Positions 31,386 to 40,618 of a stretch of DNA of 64,000 nt are shown piece by piece. The notes below the pieces were generated by a model. That model made no database searches, was not told where the DNA came from, and worked only from the letters and a program-made list of their open reading frames with translations. The DNA comes from Micromonospora cabrerizensis. Its GTDB lineage: Bacteria; Actinomycetota; Actinomycetes; Mycobacteriales; Micromonosporaceae. The position numbers were made by a program, and so were the translations under genes. Every line of letters begins with the position of its first letter. Position 1 is the first letter of the stretch. Location of the stretch: assembly GCF_022230955.1 (NCBI RefSeq), contig NZ_JAKKFI010000043.1, positions 1-64,000 on the forward strand. The letters run 5' to 3'.

Positions 31386-32933
31386 TCAGCCTTGGCGCCA
31401 CTTCTGGTTGGCGGTGCCGGCGCAGTCCCAGATGATCAACCGTGCGCCGTCGTTGCCGTTCCAGCCGTCGATGTCGACGCACTTGTTGGCCTGCGGGTTC
31501 ACCAGGTCACCGGCCGCCGACAGAACGAACTGCTGGGCGCCGGTGCCGTTGCAGGACCAGAGCTGGACGACAGCGCCGTTGGCGGTGGACCCGCCGGCGA
31601 CGTCCATGCACGTGTTGTTCGCCGACCGCAGCGCCCCGCCGCTGAAGGTCCACGCCTGGGCTGCGGTGCCGTTGCATCCCCAGGTCTGCAGCGGTACGCC
31701 CTCGGAGAAGTTGGACGACGGGACGTCGACGCACTTGTTGTTCCAGTTACTGATCAGGCGGGTGCTCCCGCCACCGCCGGTGGTGACCAGACTGAGCCCG
31801 TAGGTGCTGAGGATCTCGTTGACCGGCTGGAACCAGATCGTGGCGCCGGAGCTGCAGTTGCCGGACCCGCCCGAGGTCACACCCTGCGCCCGGTTTCCCG
31901 AGATCCATGAGCCGCCGGAGTCCCCGGGCTCGGCGCAGGCGTTGCTGCGGGTCAGGCCGGACACGGCGCCCTGGGCGTAGTTGATCGTCTCGTTGCGGCC
32001 CAGAATCGTGCCGCAGCGCCAGCCGGTCGTGCGGCCTGACCGGCACACCGAGCTGCCGATCGCGGCGTCCTGCGAACCCGCGACGGTCACGTTGCCGCCG
32101 GAGTGGTTGTTGACCCACGGCTGGGGTGCCCAGGAACTGTTGGTGCGGATCCACGAGTAGTCGTTGCCGGGGAAGGACGAGCCGGCGAAGTTGCCCTGTG
32201 CGGCGTTGTTGTAGCCGAGGGTGGGGCTGCCGACGCCGCCACAGTGCCCGGCGCTGACGAAACCGCCAACGACCGCGAAGCCGACCGAGCAGAGCGTGTT
32301 GCCGTTGATCACGTACTGGTCGCCGCCCCGGATGTCGTACAGCGGCCGGGGTGCTTCGGGGGCCTCGACGACGGCGACGGCTTCGGCGGCGACGCCGCTG
32401 GCCCGGGCGAACGACCTGGCAGCCGGCTCACCACCGGGCTGCACTCGTACGACGACGCGGTTGGTGAGAACGTCGACGTACCAGCCGTGGACGCCTCCGC
32501 CGGCCTTGGCCCCGTGCCGGTCGAGCGCCGCCAGCGTGGTGTTGAGCTGCTTCTCACTGCGGGAGACCACTGTCGCGTCCGCGCCCTGCGCGCGTACCTC
32601 GGTGATGGCGGCGGTGTCGGTGACGGCGACGGTCAGGCGGTCGCCGCCCTCCGGAATCCAGGCGCCGGCGAACGACGGGCCGAGCCGCTCGCGCAGCCGC
32701 CGCTCGACGGCCGGCGCGGTGGCCTCGACCCGCACCCGAGTGGCGATCTGGACGTCGGTGAGGCGCAGATCCCGCCGCAGGGCGGCGACCATCGCGGGAT
32801 CCATGTCCAGGGCGGGCGAAGCGGTCGGCGCGGCCGGAGCCGGACCTGCGTCGGCGAAGCCGACGGTCGGCGGGAGACCGAGCGTGGCGAGCACCACGGC
32901 GGCGATGCCGAGTGTTCTCGGAGGACGGTTCAT
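31386..32933 (-). CDS. Secreted S1-family (alpha-lytic/streptogrisin-type) protease with ricin lectin
   Basis: A 515-residue preproprotease starting at ATG 32933 behind GGAAGGAATT. A signal peptide ends at about residue 28. A pro-domain (about 40-195) is followed by the mature serine protease with triad H230 (SAGHCGG), D258 (GNDYSW) and S339 (GDSGGSW), and a C-terminal ricin B domain (about 390-515) with three QxW repeats. The pro-domain acts as folding chaperone in this family. The lectin suggests targeting to polysaccharide or cell-wall material. A palindrome at 33010-33021, 77 bases upstream, is LacI-like. Confidence 0.93.
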   Translation of the reverse strand: MNRPPRTLGIAAVVLATLGLPPTVGFADAGPAPAAPTASPALDMDPAMVAALRRDLRLTDVQIATRVRVEATAPAVERRLRERLGPSFAGAWIPEGGDRLTVAVTDTAAITEVRAQGADATVVSRSEKQLNTTLAALDRHGAKAGGGVHGWYVDVLTNRVVVRVQPGGEPAARSFARASGVAAEAVAVVEAPEAPRPLYDIRGGDQYVINGNTLCSVGFAVVGGFVSAGHCGGVGSPTLGYNNAAQGNFAGSSFPGNDYSWIRTNSSWAPQPWVNNHSGGNVTVAGSQDAAIGSSVCRSGRTTGWRCGTILGRNETINYAQGAVSGLTRSNACAEPGDSGGSWISGNRAQGVTSGGSGNCSSGATIWFQPVNEILSTYGLSLVTTGGGGSTRLISNWNNKCVDVPSSNFSEGVPLQTWGCNGTAAQAWTFSGGALRSANNTCMDVAGGSTANGAVVQLWSCNGTGAQQFVLSAAGDLVNPQANKCVDIDGWNGNDGARLIIWDCAGTANQKWRQG

Positions 32934-33009
32934 CGCGAATTCCTTCCAGCTCCCGGTCGCATGTCGAGCGCGGACCGGCGATGGCGGAGGAGGTACCGGA
33001 ACGGGCGCG

Positions 33010-33021
33010 GAGAGCGCTCTC
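33010..33021. promoter_or_regulatory. LacI/CebR-like operator upstream of the secreted protease
   Basis: GAGAGCGCTCTC is a perfect 12-base palindrome sharing the GAGCGCTC core of CebR-type operators. The same 12-mer, with the same flanking GG and TCTC, occurs at 58865-58876 ahead of the ThuA-containing gene. Confidence 0.65.
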
Positions 33022-33168
33022 TCGCATAAAGAGTCTGACCCTGGCATCCACGTCTGTCAATTAGTTGGTGGGGTGATGCGGCAAGGGGCCCGGCTCCGGC
33101 TCGTCCAGCCCCGCCGACCGTCACACGTGCGCCACCTCCCGACAGAGCGACGGCGACGGGGCAGGCAG

Positions 33169-33198
33169 AAAAAGCCAGCCCATCGAATGGGCTGGCTT
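33169..33198 (-). terminator. Classical intrinsic terminator of the VOC gene
   Basis: Read on the minus strand, a 12-base stem (AAGCCAGCCCAT with its complement, 33172-33183 and 33187-33198) closes a three-base loop and runs into five T residues. It lies about 100 bases after the stop at 33295. It is the best rho-independent terminator in the window. Confidence 0.9.
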
Positions 33199-33294
33199 CG
33201 ACCTCGCAGTCGATCTCGGCCGTCGAGTACGGCCAGAAGGTGTGGTTGATGCGGTGGGGCGAGATTCAGTGGCGGAATGCGCCCCGAAGACGGA

Positions 33295-33678
33295 TCAAGC
33301 GACGCAGAACTCGTTGCCCTCGGGGTCGAGCATGACGACGTGCCCGAGGACATCGCCGTACCACTCCTCGCGGACCACCGTCGCGCCCGCGGCAACCAGG
33401 TCGGGCACTTTCCGCCGAATCAACAGGGCACGCTCGGCCATGTCACCGGCGCCCGGACCCGCGACCCGGATATCGATGTGCATACGATTCTTTGCGGACT
33501 TAGCCTCGGGCACCCTGAGAAACGCAATGGCAGGGCCTCGGCCGTCCGGGTCGACGATGGACGCGCTGTCGGGCTCGTCGAAACCGGGTTCCTTGACATA
33601 GCCGAGGGCCAGCGCCCAGAAAGCGGCGATCCGCTGGGGATCGTCGGCGTCGCACCCCAGGGTCCAGAAAGTGGCCAC
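33295..33678 (-). CDS. VOC-family (glyoxalase/bleomycin-resistance fold) protein
   Basis: A 127-residue protein from the GTG at 33678, with TACGTT six bases upstream (probably leaderless). It has the vicinal-oxygen-chelate pattern: TLGCDADDPQRIAAFWALAL at the N-terminus, HIDIRV in the middle and a final strand VVMLDPEGNEFCVA with the conserved metal-ligand Glu. It may be a dioxygenase, lyase or binding protein; specificity is unknown. An intrinsic terminator follows. Confidence 0.82.
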   Translation of the reverse strand: MATFWTLGCDADDPQRIAAFWALALGYVKEPGFDEPDSASIVDPDGRGPAIAFLRVPEAKSAKNRMHIDIRVAGPGAGDMAERALLIRRKVPDLVAAGATVVREEWYGDVLGHVVMLDPEGNEFCVA

Positions 33679-33797
33679 CGCGCCAACGTACGTGAGTCAT
33701 CGACACCCTGTCATCGGCGCGAGGTGCCGTTGCCGTTGGGCGCACCTCACGGTCGCTGGGTGCACCCTGTGGCGCCTAACGGGCACGGCCGAACGAC

Positions 33798-34550
33798 CTA
33801 GCGGTTGGTGGTGGCGCGGGCGGCGCTGTCGATCAGATCGGAGACCGGGCCGGGCTGAGAGACCGCCACGGCGTGGGACGCGGCAATCTCGACCGTCGTC
33901 GACCCGGCGCGCTTGGCCAGGAAGCGCTGCAGGTCCGGCGGAATCCCCTTGTCCTGGGTGCTGATCAGGGTCCAGGACGGGATCGTCTTCCAGGCGGCCT
34001 TGGTCACGCTCTCCGTCTGGGCGGCCTCGGTGGGCGGCCGCTGCGTCACCGCCATCAGCTCGGCGGTGTCGCGGTCGACGTCGGCGGCGAACACCGCGGG
34101 GAACTGGTCCTGATGGATGTACTGCTCCATCCCCGTGCTGCCGTCGTCGGAGGTGAACGGCACCATCTTGACGGACGTGAGGAGCGCACTTCCCGGAAAC
34201 TTGGTGACCAGGTCGGCCACGCTCTCGCCGACGTCCGGGCTCACGCTGGCGACATACACCAGAGCCTTGACGTTGGAGGCGCCATCCGCAGCCTCGGTCA
34301 TCACACATCCGCCGTAGGAATGAGCGGCCATCACGACCGGGCCGGACACGCTGTCCACGACCGATCGAACGTATGCGGCGTCCTTCTGCACACCGCGCAG
34401 CGGGTTCGCGACGGCGATAACCGGATAACCCCGACCCTTGAGGTGAGCGATCACCCCATTCCAACTCGACCCGTCGGCGAATGCGCCGTGAACCAGCACG
34501 ACAGTGGGCATCCCTGCGTCCTGGGCGGACATGTCAGAAGCGGCATTCAT
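33798..34550 (-). CDS. Alpha/beta hydrolase divergent from a TetR gene
   Basis: A 250-residue cytoplasmic hydrolase starting at ATG 34550 behind GGAAGGA. HG oxyanion motif: VLVHGAFADGSSW. Nucleophile elbow: AAHSYGG. A C-terminal ASHAVAVSQP supplies the probable His. It resembles esterase/hydroxynitrile-lyase-like AB-hydrolases often induced by small aromatic or ester compounds. The divergent TetR gene at 34836 and the palindrome between them suggest it is the target of that repressor. Confidence 0.87.
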   Translation of the reverse strand: MNAASDMSAQDAGMPTVVLVHGAFADGSSWNGVIAHLKGRGYPVIAVANPLRGVQKDAAYVRSVVDSVSGPVVMAAHSYGGCVMTEAADGASNVKALVYVASVSPDVGESVADLVTKFPGSALLTSVKMVPFTSDDGSTGMEQYIHQDQFPAVFAADVDRDTAELMAVTQRPPTEAAQTESVTKAAWKTIPSWTLISTQDKGIPPDLQRFLAKRAGSTTVEIAASHAVAVSQPGPVSDLIDSAARATTNR

Positions 34551-34802
34551 CGTGGCATTCCTTCCGAGAGGCCCCGCCGTTCGCTGGAAGTGCTGGCCCA
34601 GACCGGACGACGGGGACATGTCGACAGGGCGTTTCGTTGGCGGCCGCACAGGCTCCAGCAGGCAGCGTCCGGCCGCGCGTGAAGAGACACCGTCACCGGC
34701 CGTATGCCTCCGGCAGCCGTAGCCAAACCTCGCTGACGGTCGGGTAAGCCCAGCAGAGCGCTGCTTCCGGTCGCCACGGTGACCCTTTCGGCGGAGGCTC
34801 GA

Positions 34803-34820
34803 ACAGAACGAACGTTCTGT
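34803..34820. promoter_or_regulatory. Predicted TetR operator between divergent genes
   Basis: ACAGAACG-AA-CGTTCTGT is an 18-base palindrome (8+2+8). It lies four bases before the candidate -10 (TAAGAT) of the TetR gene and in the promoter region of the divergent hydrolase. Confidence 0.7.
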
Positions 34821-34835
34821 CGCTAAGATGGTGGG

Positions 34836-35444
34836 ATGCTGCGCACCGAACCCGGCACCCGGCCTTCAGAGGCGCGACTCCGGCTCCTCACCACGGCAAC
34901 CAGGATCTTCTACGCCGAGGGCATCCACTCCGTCGGTGTTGACCGGATCATCGCTGAGGCGAAAGTGACCCGGGCCACCTTCTACCGGCATTTCCCCAGC
35001 AAGGACGACCTCATCCTGGCGTACCTGCGGGAGGTTCATCGCATGGAGCGCGACACGGTCGAGGCGGCCGTCGCCGCCGACTCCTCGCCGGCCGACCGCC
35101 TCCTGGCCGTCGCCGGCTCCATCGCCGGAAACATCCAGTCCCCCGGGTTCCGCGGGTGCGCCTTCCTGAATGCCGCGGCCGAGTATCCCGACACCGACCA
35201 CCCCGTGCACCAGGAGATCGTCGCCCACCGGCAATGGTTCCTGGACACGCTCACCGGGCTGATGGCGCAGGTCCACGAGGAGACGGCGGATGACGCCGCA
35301 CGTCACTTCGTCATGCTCCGCGACGGTGCCATGGCCGCCGGGTGCCTCTACGACCCCGCACTGGTGTCCGAGACCTTCCTCCGCGGGATCCAAGGGCTCC
35401 TGCGCATCAACTCCGAACGCCAGTCAGCCGAGTCCAGCCGCTAG
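34836..35444 (+). CDS. TetR-family transcriptional regulator
   Basis: A 202-residue repressor with ATG at 34836. TAAGAT ends six bases before, so the mRNA is probably leaderless. The helix-turn-helix reads ATRIFYAEGIHSVGVDRIIAEAKVTRATFYRHFPSKDDLI. The helical C-terminal ligand domain includes GCAFLNAAAEYPDTDHPVH, a feature of the TetR_C subgroup near AcrR-like regulators. It likely represses itself and the divergent alpha/beta hydrolase. Confidence 0.9.
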   Translation: MLRTEPGTRPSEARLRLLTTATRIFYAEGIHSVGVDRIIAEAKVTRATFYRHFPSKDDLILAYLREVHRMERDTVEAAVAADSSPADRLLAVAGSIAGNIQSPGFRGCAFLNAAAEYPDTDHPVHQEIVAHRQWFLDTLTGLMAQVHEETADDAARHFVMLRDGAMAAGCLYDPALVSETFLRGIQGLLRINSERQSAESSR

Positions 35445-35460
35445 CAGCGTCGCCCGGCGT

Positions 35461-36696
35461 TCACGCCTCGGAGTCGCGTTCGCTGGGTGTCTCCCGCCCG
35501 ATCGGCGAAGCGGGCACCTCCACCTGCCGTCCTCTACTCCGCAGCCCGTCGAGCAGCGCGACCAGTGCCAGCACCGCGGCGACCACGCTCAACCCGACCA
35601 TCGGGACCCATCGGGCCAACGCCGGCGTGAACAGCAGCAGGACCACCACGCCAAGGACCCGGGACGGGGAGACCCGGCCGAAGATCTCGTACTCCAGCCG
35701 CATCCGGGCGCAGAGGAAGAGCACCGGACCGCCCACGACGAACAGAAGCCAACTGGGCCGGGGCAGCCCGTACGGATGATCGATCACCAGCTCGTAACCG
35801 ACCGCGGTGACGAGCACGCTGAGCACGATCAGCAGATGAGTCCGTTCCGACGCTGCCCCCAGCCGGCCGGGCATACCCGCTCGGTCCAACGCGTCGGCCA
35901 ACAGCAGACCGGCCCGGTGGAAGTAGATCCGCCACAGCAACGCGCTGGTGACGAACGCGACCGCGAAAGCAGCTGCCCGCACCTCGGAATAGTCCGTGCC
36001 GCTGAAGACCACACCGATGACCAGGATGGACTCACCGAGCGCGATGAGGAACACCTGCTGGTAACGGTCGGCAAGGTGCGTCCCGGCGATCCGCCAACGG
36101 CTGACCTTGGAGGCCCCAAGCCACGGCAGCGGCCAGCCCAGCGTCCAGGCGAGGTAGTCGACAGCGAGGGCGGCAGCCCACAGCGGCAGGCGAAGTCGGT
36201 CCGGACCCAACGCCCCGAACAGCCACAGCGGCGCGCTCGCCGAAGCCCAGATGGCAAGCCGATACGGCACCAGCCGCCGCGGATGGCCGCGCAACGCGAC
36301 GGCGACCACCAGCGGCCGCACCACCATCACCATCAGGTACGCGACCGCGAACGGCAGCGCCCGCTCCTCCATTGCCCCGGGCAGCGTCACCGCCATCACC
36401 AGACCGGCGAACATGGTGCCGACCACGACGGCCTGGATGAGCGACCGCTCTGGTTCGTAGCGACTGGTGATCCAGGCGGTGTGTGACCAGATCAGCCAGA
36501 GCGCCAAGAAGAGCAGCAGGGTACGGCCGAACCCTTCGACGAGCGCCCAGCCGGTCTCATCGCTCAGACCGGCGAATCGTTGCGAAACCCGGGTGAGGGC
36601 CACCACGAAGGCCAGATCGAAGAAGAGTTCCAGGAATGTCGCCCGACCCGAACTCGCGGGAGGGCGCAGCAGTGCGGCGCCGCGTTCCGCCGCCAT
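35461..36696 (-). CDS. LtrA-family (low temperature requirement) membrane protein
   Basis: About 411 residues from the ATG at 36696; an ATG at 36759 would add 21 residues. The family signature is near the N-terminus (ATFLELFFDLAFVVALTRVSQ), followed by many hydrophobic helices and LADRYQQVFLIALGESILVIG in the middle. LtrA was named from a Listeria cold-growth phenotype; the biochemical role is unknown. The gene ends 16 bases from the convergent TetR gene. Confidence 0.82.
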   Translation of the reverse strand: MAAERGAALLRPPASSGRATFLELFFDLAFVVALTRVSQRFAGLSDETGWALVEGFGRTLLLFLALWLIWSHTAWITSRYEPERSLIQAVVVGTMFAGLVMAVTLPGAMEERALPFAVAYLMVMVVRPLVVAVALRGHPRRLVPYRLAIWASASAPLWLFGALGPDRLRLPLWAAALAVDYLAWTLGWPLPWLGASKVSRWRIAGTHLADRYQQVFLIALGESILVIGVVFSGTDYSEVRAAAFAVAFVTSALLWRIYFHRAGLLLADALDRAGMPGRLGAASERTHLLIVLSVLVTAVGYELVIDHPYGLPRPSWLLFVVGGPVLFLCARMRLEYEIFGRVSPSRVLGVVVLLLFTPALARWVPMVGLSVVAAVLALVALLDGLRSRGRQVEVPASPIGRETPSERDSEA

Positions 36697-36795
36697 CGTC
36701 CGCCCCCGTCCGCCCCTTGTCGCACCAACGATCGGCCGACCGAAGAGTTGCGTCAGCACCGCGTGGCGTCCCCCGGGAGCCCCGATCCCGCGACC

Positions 36796-37365
36796 ATGGG
36801 TCTGCTGGACCTGCGTCGCATGGAACCAGATCGAGCCGAGCGCATCGTCGCCGCTCTCAGCCAGGGGTCAGTGGAGCTGACCAGGTTCTGTCATCCTGGC
36901 CCGATGAAGCCCAACCTGGAGAGGATTCCGGGCAAGCAGGACCCGCTGGCAGAGGCGATCCTCGCCCGTGCGCCGCAGCGGATGGATCAAGGGTTCGTGA
37001 ATTCCCTTGATCCCTCCACTTCACTAGCGCTGGGACGATATGGCGTTCGTCTCGCCACACTGGCGCTGAGGCAGGGCTCTCCGGGCTTGTTAAGCCGTTC
37101 ATTGCTTGCGACAGGGCTCGCTGGATGTGTGCAGCCCGACGATGCCCGGAACATCATGGTGGGTCTGGCGTTGCCATGGATCGTGGCACAGCAACTTGAC
37201 GCGTCCCCGGCCACGGTGTTCGCCACCGTCGCCGACAGTCTTCCGGGTGGTCCTGTCGCCGACTTGTTCAAGAGCTTCGGCGCCCGGACGGACATCACGT
37301 TGGAAGCCTTCGGCTGGGAGTTGATCCCAACCGCCAGCGGCCCGGACTTCCGCCCGCTGTACTGA
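36796..37365 (+). CDS. Hypothetical protein
   Basis: A 189-residue reading frame beginning at ATG 36796 (MGLLDLRRME). The frame extends upstream but there overlaps the LtrA gene on the other strand. It has no membrane segment or motif I recognise; it looks like a soluble, mixed alpha/beta protein. Codon third positions are less GC-biased than in neighbours, which may indicate foreign origin or a weakly expressed gene. Confidence 0.5.
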   Translation: MGLLDLRRMEPDRAERIVAALSQGSVELTRFCHPGPMKPNLERIPGKQDPLAEAILARAPQRMDQGFVNSLDPSTSLALGRYGVRLATLALRQGSPGLLSRSLLATGLAGCVQPDDARNIMVGLALPWIVAQQLDASPATVFATVADSLPGGPVADLFKSFGARTDITLEAFGWELIPTASGPDFRPLY

Positions 37366-37507
37366 CCACCAGGAGCACCGGCGGCGTCAAGGGTCCCGGC
37401 CTGCAACCAACACACGGCCGACCCGGGCTGGCACGAGCATTCCAACTGTCCAGGACCGTCAGTGGACGTCCGCCGCCGCTGGTGTCCGTTGTCACCCAGA
37501 TGGTCAC

Positions 37508-38064
37508 TTAGCCGTTGCTGGGGCTGGAGATCCCTCGATCCGTGAAGGACGCCGCGACGTGGTCGAAGACTCTGACGGCAAGCTCGGGCTGCGCGAGGGC
37601 AGCGGACAACGGTAGTTCCAGCTGGGGGTCGTAACCGGGCAGGCCCGTGACGGTCTGGACGGCCTCTACGACGAATCCGTCACCGGCCAGCCTCGGCGTT
37701 GCAGCTCGTCAACCACTGTGCCAGCACGAAGCGCCCAGAAGATGACCGCACCGTCGTGGCCGTTCCGCACGAACCGGACCCCGTCGGCCAGCACGGGGAC
37801 ACGCCCGAATCGGGAGATCGATACGAGGTTCGCGCGGGTGACACGGAACTCTCCGAACAGGGACGTGACTGTGAGGTCGCTCGTTCCCACGCGGAGCCGC
37901 GCCAACGGCCAGGTGGCGTTCTTGTTGCTTCGGTAACCCAAGCCCCACGACCGCACACCAGAGTCAACATAGGCGACACCCCCGCGCGTGCTGAACTCCT
38001 CGTCAATCACCTGCCGATCATCACTGACGCTCGCAACAACCGAGCGTGAGGGATGCGAGCCCAC
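37508..38064 (-). pseudogene. Hypothetical gene with an apparent frameshift
   Basis: The first part reads from a GTG at about 38064 (or 38010) to a stop at 37666. It ends in a convincing fold (VRFVRNGHDGAVIFWALRAG then VVDELQRRG). Just before that stop, a second frame stays open for about 60 codons of GC-rich usage to a TAA at 37508 (beginning LAGDGFVVEAVQTVTG). That second frame has no start of its own. One missing base near 37690-37700 would fuse both parts into one protein of about 185 residues. It may be a genuine pseudogene or a sequencing error. Function is unknown. Confidence 0.5.
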
Positions 38065-38185
38065 GTCCGCAGAGCGTGCGGCCGGCTGGGTCAATCGACC
38101 CCGGGGACGCCGGGGAGGACTACGCGGACTTCGCGCGAGCCAGGAACTTTGGCCGACGATCCGCGCACCGCCTAGCCTCTTCGGC

Positions 38186-38659
38186 ATGGGACAGCTGCGC
38201 GGCTTTGCCATCCGCCTGGCCATGGATGAGCCGGTCGGCGATGACCTGCCGATGGCGGCTGCTTACGCTCTCACCCGAGGTGTTGACTCTCCGAGCTTGC
38301 GTGAGCTCGCTGGTCTTTCGAAGGGCCAGTCACGGGAAGCCGTTGACCTGTTCCGGCAGGCGATGAACGAACTCGGCTGTCCGGTCCCGGACGAGAGCGG
38401 CGCCCGGCTACACCTGATGCGTGAGGCAGCAGCGAACATCGTTGCTGGAAAGGGTGACCCCGAGGACCTGGCCCACGAGATCTACTGGCAGGCGTGCGGC
38501 TCCGGGATGCCAGAGCTGCGAACGGTGGGCGATCGCTTCTTGGAGCTGTACGCCGGATGGGGCGTTACGAATGACCAGGCAGAGGAAGCGGTAGCGGCGA
38601 TGAAGGCAGCGGCGCAGTCGTTCCTTTACGACCACCCAGCAGATGACCCGACTCCGTGA
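38186..38659 (+). CDS. Hypothetical helical protein
   Basis: A 157-residue protein starting at ATG 38186; TAGCCT ends seven bases upstream, as for a leaderless transcript. It is predicted to be mostly helical, with no membrane segment or signal. I recognise no family. It is divergent from the frameshifted gene. Confidence 0.65.
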   Translation: MGQLRGFAIRLAMDEPVGDDLPMAAAYALTRGVDSPSLRELAGLSKGQSREAVDLFRQAMNELGCPVPDESGARLHLMREAAANIVAGKGDPEDLAHEIYWQACGSGMPELRTVGDRFLELYAGWGVTNDQAEEAVAAMKAAAQSFLYDHPADDPTP

Positions 38660-38798
38660 CCCTCTGGTTGCCGTTTCATGGACTTTGGCTGCTTACGGGC
38701 GCGGCTTTGCTGACTCATCAGTGGTCGCGTGGTTCCAGCCGTCCTGAGGCGGGACCGGCCCAGAAGGAGCCACAATCGGCGGAGCAGGCACTCGGCTG

Positions 38799-38987
38799 AT
38801 GGCATCCGTGATCCGGGCCGTGGGCGTCGTCGGTGTTGCTGGAGTCCTGGTCACCGTGGTGGTCCTCGCGCTGATTTCCTTCGCGAAATCACGGCATCGT
38901 CCGGCGGACGATGACGCCGGGGACTTCCCGCTCAGCCCCCCGCTGGACGGGGGCGGCGGTGGTGACACGGGCGATGGCAGCTGCTAG
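38799..38987 (+). CDS. Small single-pass membrane protein
   Basis: A 62-residue protein with one membrane helix (GVVGVAGVLVTVVVLALISFA, about residues 9-28) and a polar, Gly/Asp-rich tail ending in Cys. There is no clear ribosome site; the evidence is the clean hydrophobic block and tail composition. Confidence 0.4.
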   Translation: MASVIRAVGVVGVAGVLVTVVVLALISFAKSRHRPADDDAGDFPLSPPLDGGGGGDTGDGSC

Positions 38988-39434
38988 ACGTTGGATGCAA
39001 CCTTGAGCAGTGATTGCCCAGCTGGATCACGGATCACGCGACCAGGAACCCGTCTCGGTAGTCGCTGCCTCCATGTCTCCTTGTCTCCCTCGCCTCCCCT
39101 CCAAGACCGTGCAGCGCAGCGGAATCGTTCTCAGCCGAGCAGTCGCCTACCGCGGTCTTCCTCGTCCCGCCGCCTTCAGTGCCGCGGCCGCCACCACGTC
39201 GATCAAACCGGACCTTGCCGCCGTCGTCGGCACAGTCATCTGGCGGCGCCCATCGTCGTGCTCTATCTGGTCAGTTCGTGTCGCACGTCAACGCGCGCTC
39301 GGTCTGACTCATGGCCGCCTGGTTGGTCAGTGCCCTGCTGATGATCATGGCGGTCATGGGCTTCCGGGCCCTGGTGGTCAGCCTGGCCAGCAAGCGGCGG
39401 CCCTCCACACGGCTGCGCCGACCGGGGCTCCAGA
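38988..39434. other. Gap with no confident gene
   Basis: I see no supported gene here. On the plus strand a frame from ATG 39311 begins with a hydrophobic segment (AAWLVSALLMIMAVMGFRAL) that could be a small membrane protein, but it runs on into the antisense of the Cip1-like gene with no plausible end, so I do not call it. Confidence 0.3.
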
Positions 39435-40208
39435 TCAGCAGCCGAGGCGCTTACTCGAAAGGGCGATGTCGTCGATCCAGAGGTCAAACTCGCCCGGCGT
39501 CGTGCCGCCCTGGTAGAGCTGCCAGCCGATCTTCACCGTGTCAACCGTCGGCAGGACGAAGGGAACATCGTTGCCACCGTGGTCGCTCGTGGAGGCTGTC
39601 AGCTCCGGGTTCGCCACGCCATCGATCCACACCGCGACGCGGTTGTCCGCCGCGTCTAGCTCCCACTCGACGCACTGCCAGGTGTCCTCAGCGACCGGGG
39701 CGGACTCCCGCCAGTTGGTCCAGTCGCCGGTCGGACCGCCGTCGGCACCGACCCCCCAGAAGGTCCCGGGGACCGTAGGCGCGTACTGGCCACCGACCGG
39801 GCGGACGACCTCGGCGCTGCCGGTGCCGGTCGCTTCCACCAGGGTGAAGTGCGCCCAGTCCGGGGCGGTGGGGAAGGCATCGACGCGCAGACGCATCCGG
39901 CCGTAGAAGTGGTTGCCCGGCGCGGCGAAGTCGTCGACGCGCAGGAAGGCGCGTCCGTTGTCAACGGTGTGGATGTGCAGCACCTGGTTGCCACGGCGGG
40001 CACGTTCGACGGTGAGCGTGCCGTGGCGGGTGTCGACGCCCCAGTTCAACGTGCTGGGCCCTCCGGGAGGCAGTCGCTCGAAGTCCTCACAGAAGAGCAG
40101 GCCACGGGGGCACGAGGGCGGGGAGGCCCCCGCTGCGCCGGCCGGAACGCTGCCGACTGCGGCACCGAGGATCAGGGCGGCGCTGAACACCGCGAGAAAA
40201 CTACGCAT
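39435..40208 (-). CDS. Secreted Cip1-like protein (polysaccharide-lyase-fold, cellulose-induced)
   Basis: A 257-residue protein starting at ATG 40208, six bases after TTGGAGG; an ATG at 40214 abuts the same site. A signal peptide ends at about residue 26. The mature part matches the remembered pattern of Trichoderma Cip1: an early CEDFE, then HFYGRMRLRV, TWQCVEWELD, VAVWIDG, VKIGWQLYQGG and a final WIDDIALSSKRLGC. Fungal Cip1 is co-induced with cellulases and is related to glucuronan lyases. It has no CBM here. It is divergent from the GH44 gene, with a CebR-type site between. A TATAAT on the minus strand (40382-40387) may be its -10. Confidence 0.75.
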   Translation of the reverse strand: MRSFLAVFSAALILGAAVGSVPAGAAGASPPSCPRGLLFCEDFERLPPGGPSTLNWGVDTRHGTLTVERARRGNQVLHIHTVDNGRAFLRVDDFAAPGNHFYGRMRLRVDAFPTAPDWAHFTLVEATGTGSAEVVRPVGGQYAPTVPGTFWGVGADGGPTGDWTNWRESAPVAEDTWQCVEWELDAADNRVAVWIDGVANPELTASTSDHGGNDVPFVLPTVDTVKIGWQLYQGGTTPGEFDLWIDDIALSSKRLGC

Positions 40209-40574
40209 CGTCATCCTCCAAGATGGCTGGTTCCCGACCACAGGGGTCGGGCCAGCAGGAACTTCCCGGCCATGCGACGCTGAGGCGCGTCCGCTCGCAC
40301 CGCTGCGGCGGCGTTGCCTCCGCGCTGCGCGATCCGAGCTGTCCCGGCACGACCGCACCAACCAAGACATCGATGCGCGTCATTATATATGTGAAGAGGC
40401 TGACTTCGTTCGACCGGCAGTCGGTCGACCCTTGAGTCCCCCTGAAGCCGCCTGGGTGTAGCCGCAAGCAGAGGTGCGACTCGCCGTACCAACTCCCCGC
40501 ACAGGTCGAATCGAATCGACACGCCCACAGTGAGCCTTGCGGCGTTGACTCAGCGCCAGGAAAGCGCCACGCTG

Positions 40575-40588
40575 TGGAAGCGCTCCCA
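40575..40588. promoter_or_regulatory. CebR-type operator upstream of GH44
   Basis: TGGAAGCGCTCCCA differs at one position from TGGGAGCGCTCCCA, the operator of CebR, the cellobiose-responsive repressor of streptomycete cellulase genes. It is 30 bases before the GH44 start at 40619 and in the divergent gap with the Cip1-like gene. The rest of the 410-base gap holds no gene. Confidence 0.85.
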
Positions 40589-40618
40589 TCGTCGAGCTCC
40601 TAATCGAGAGGAATGCTC

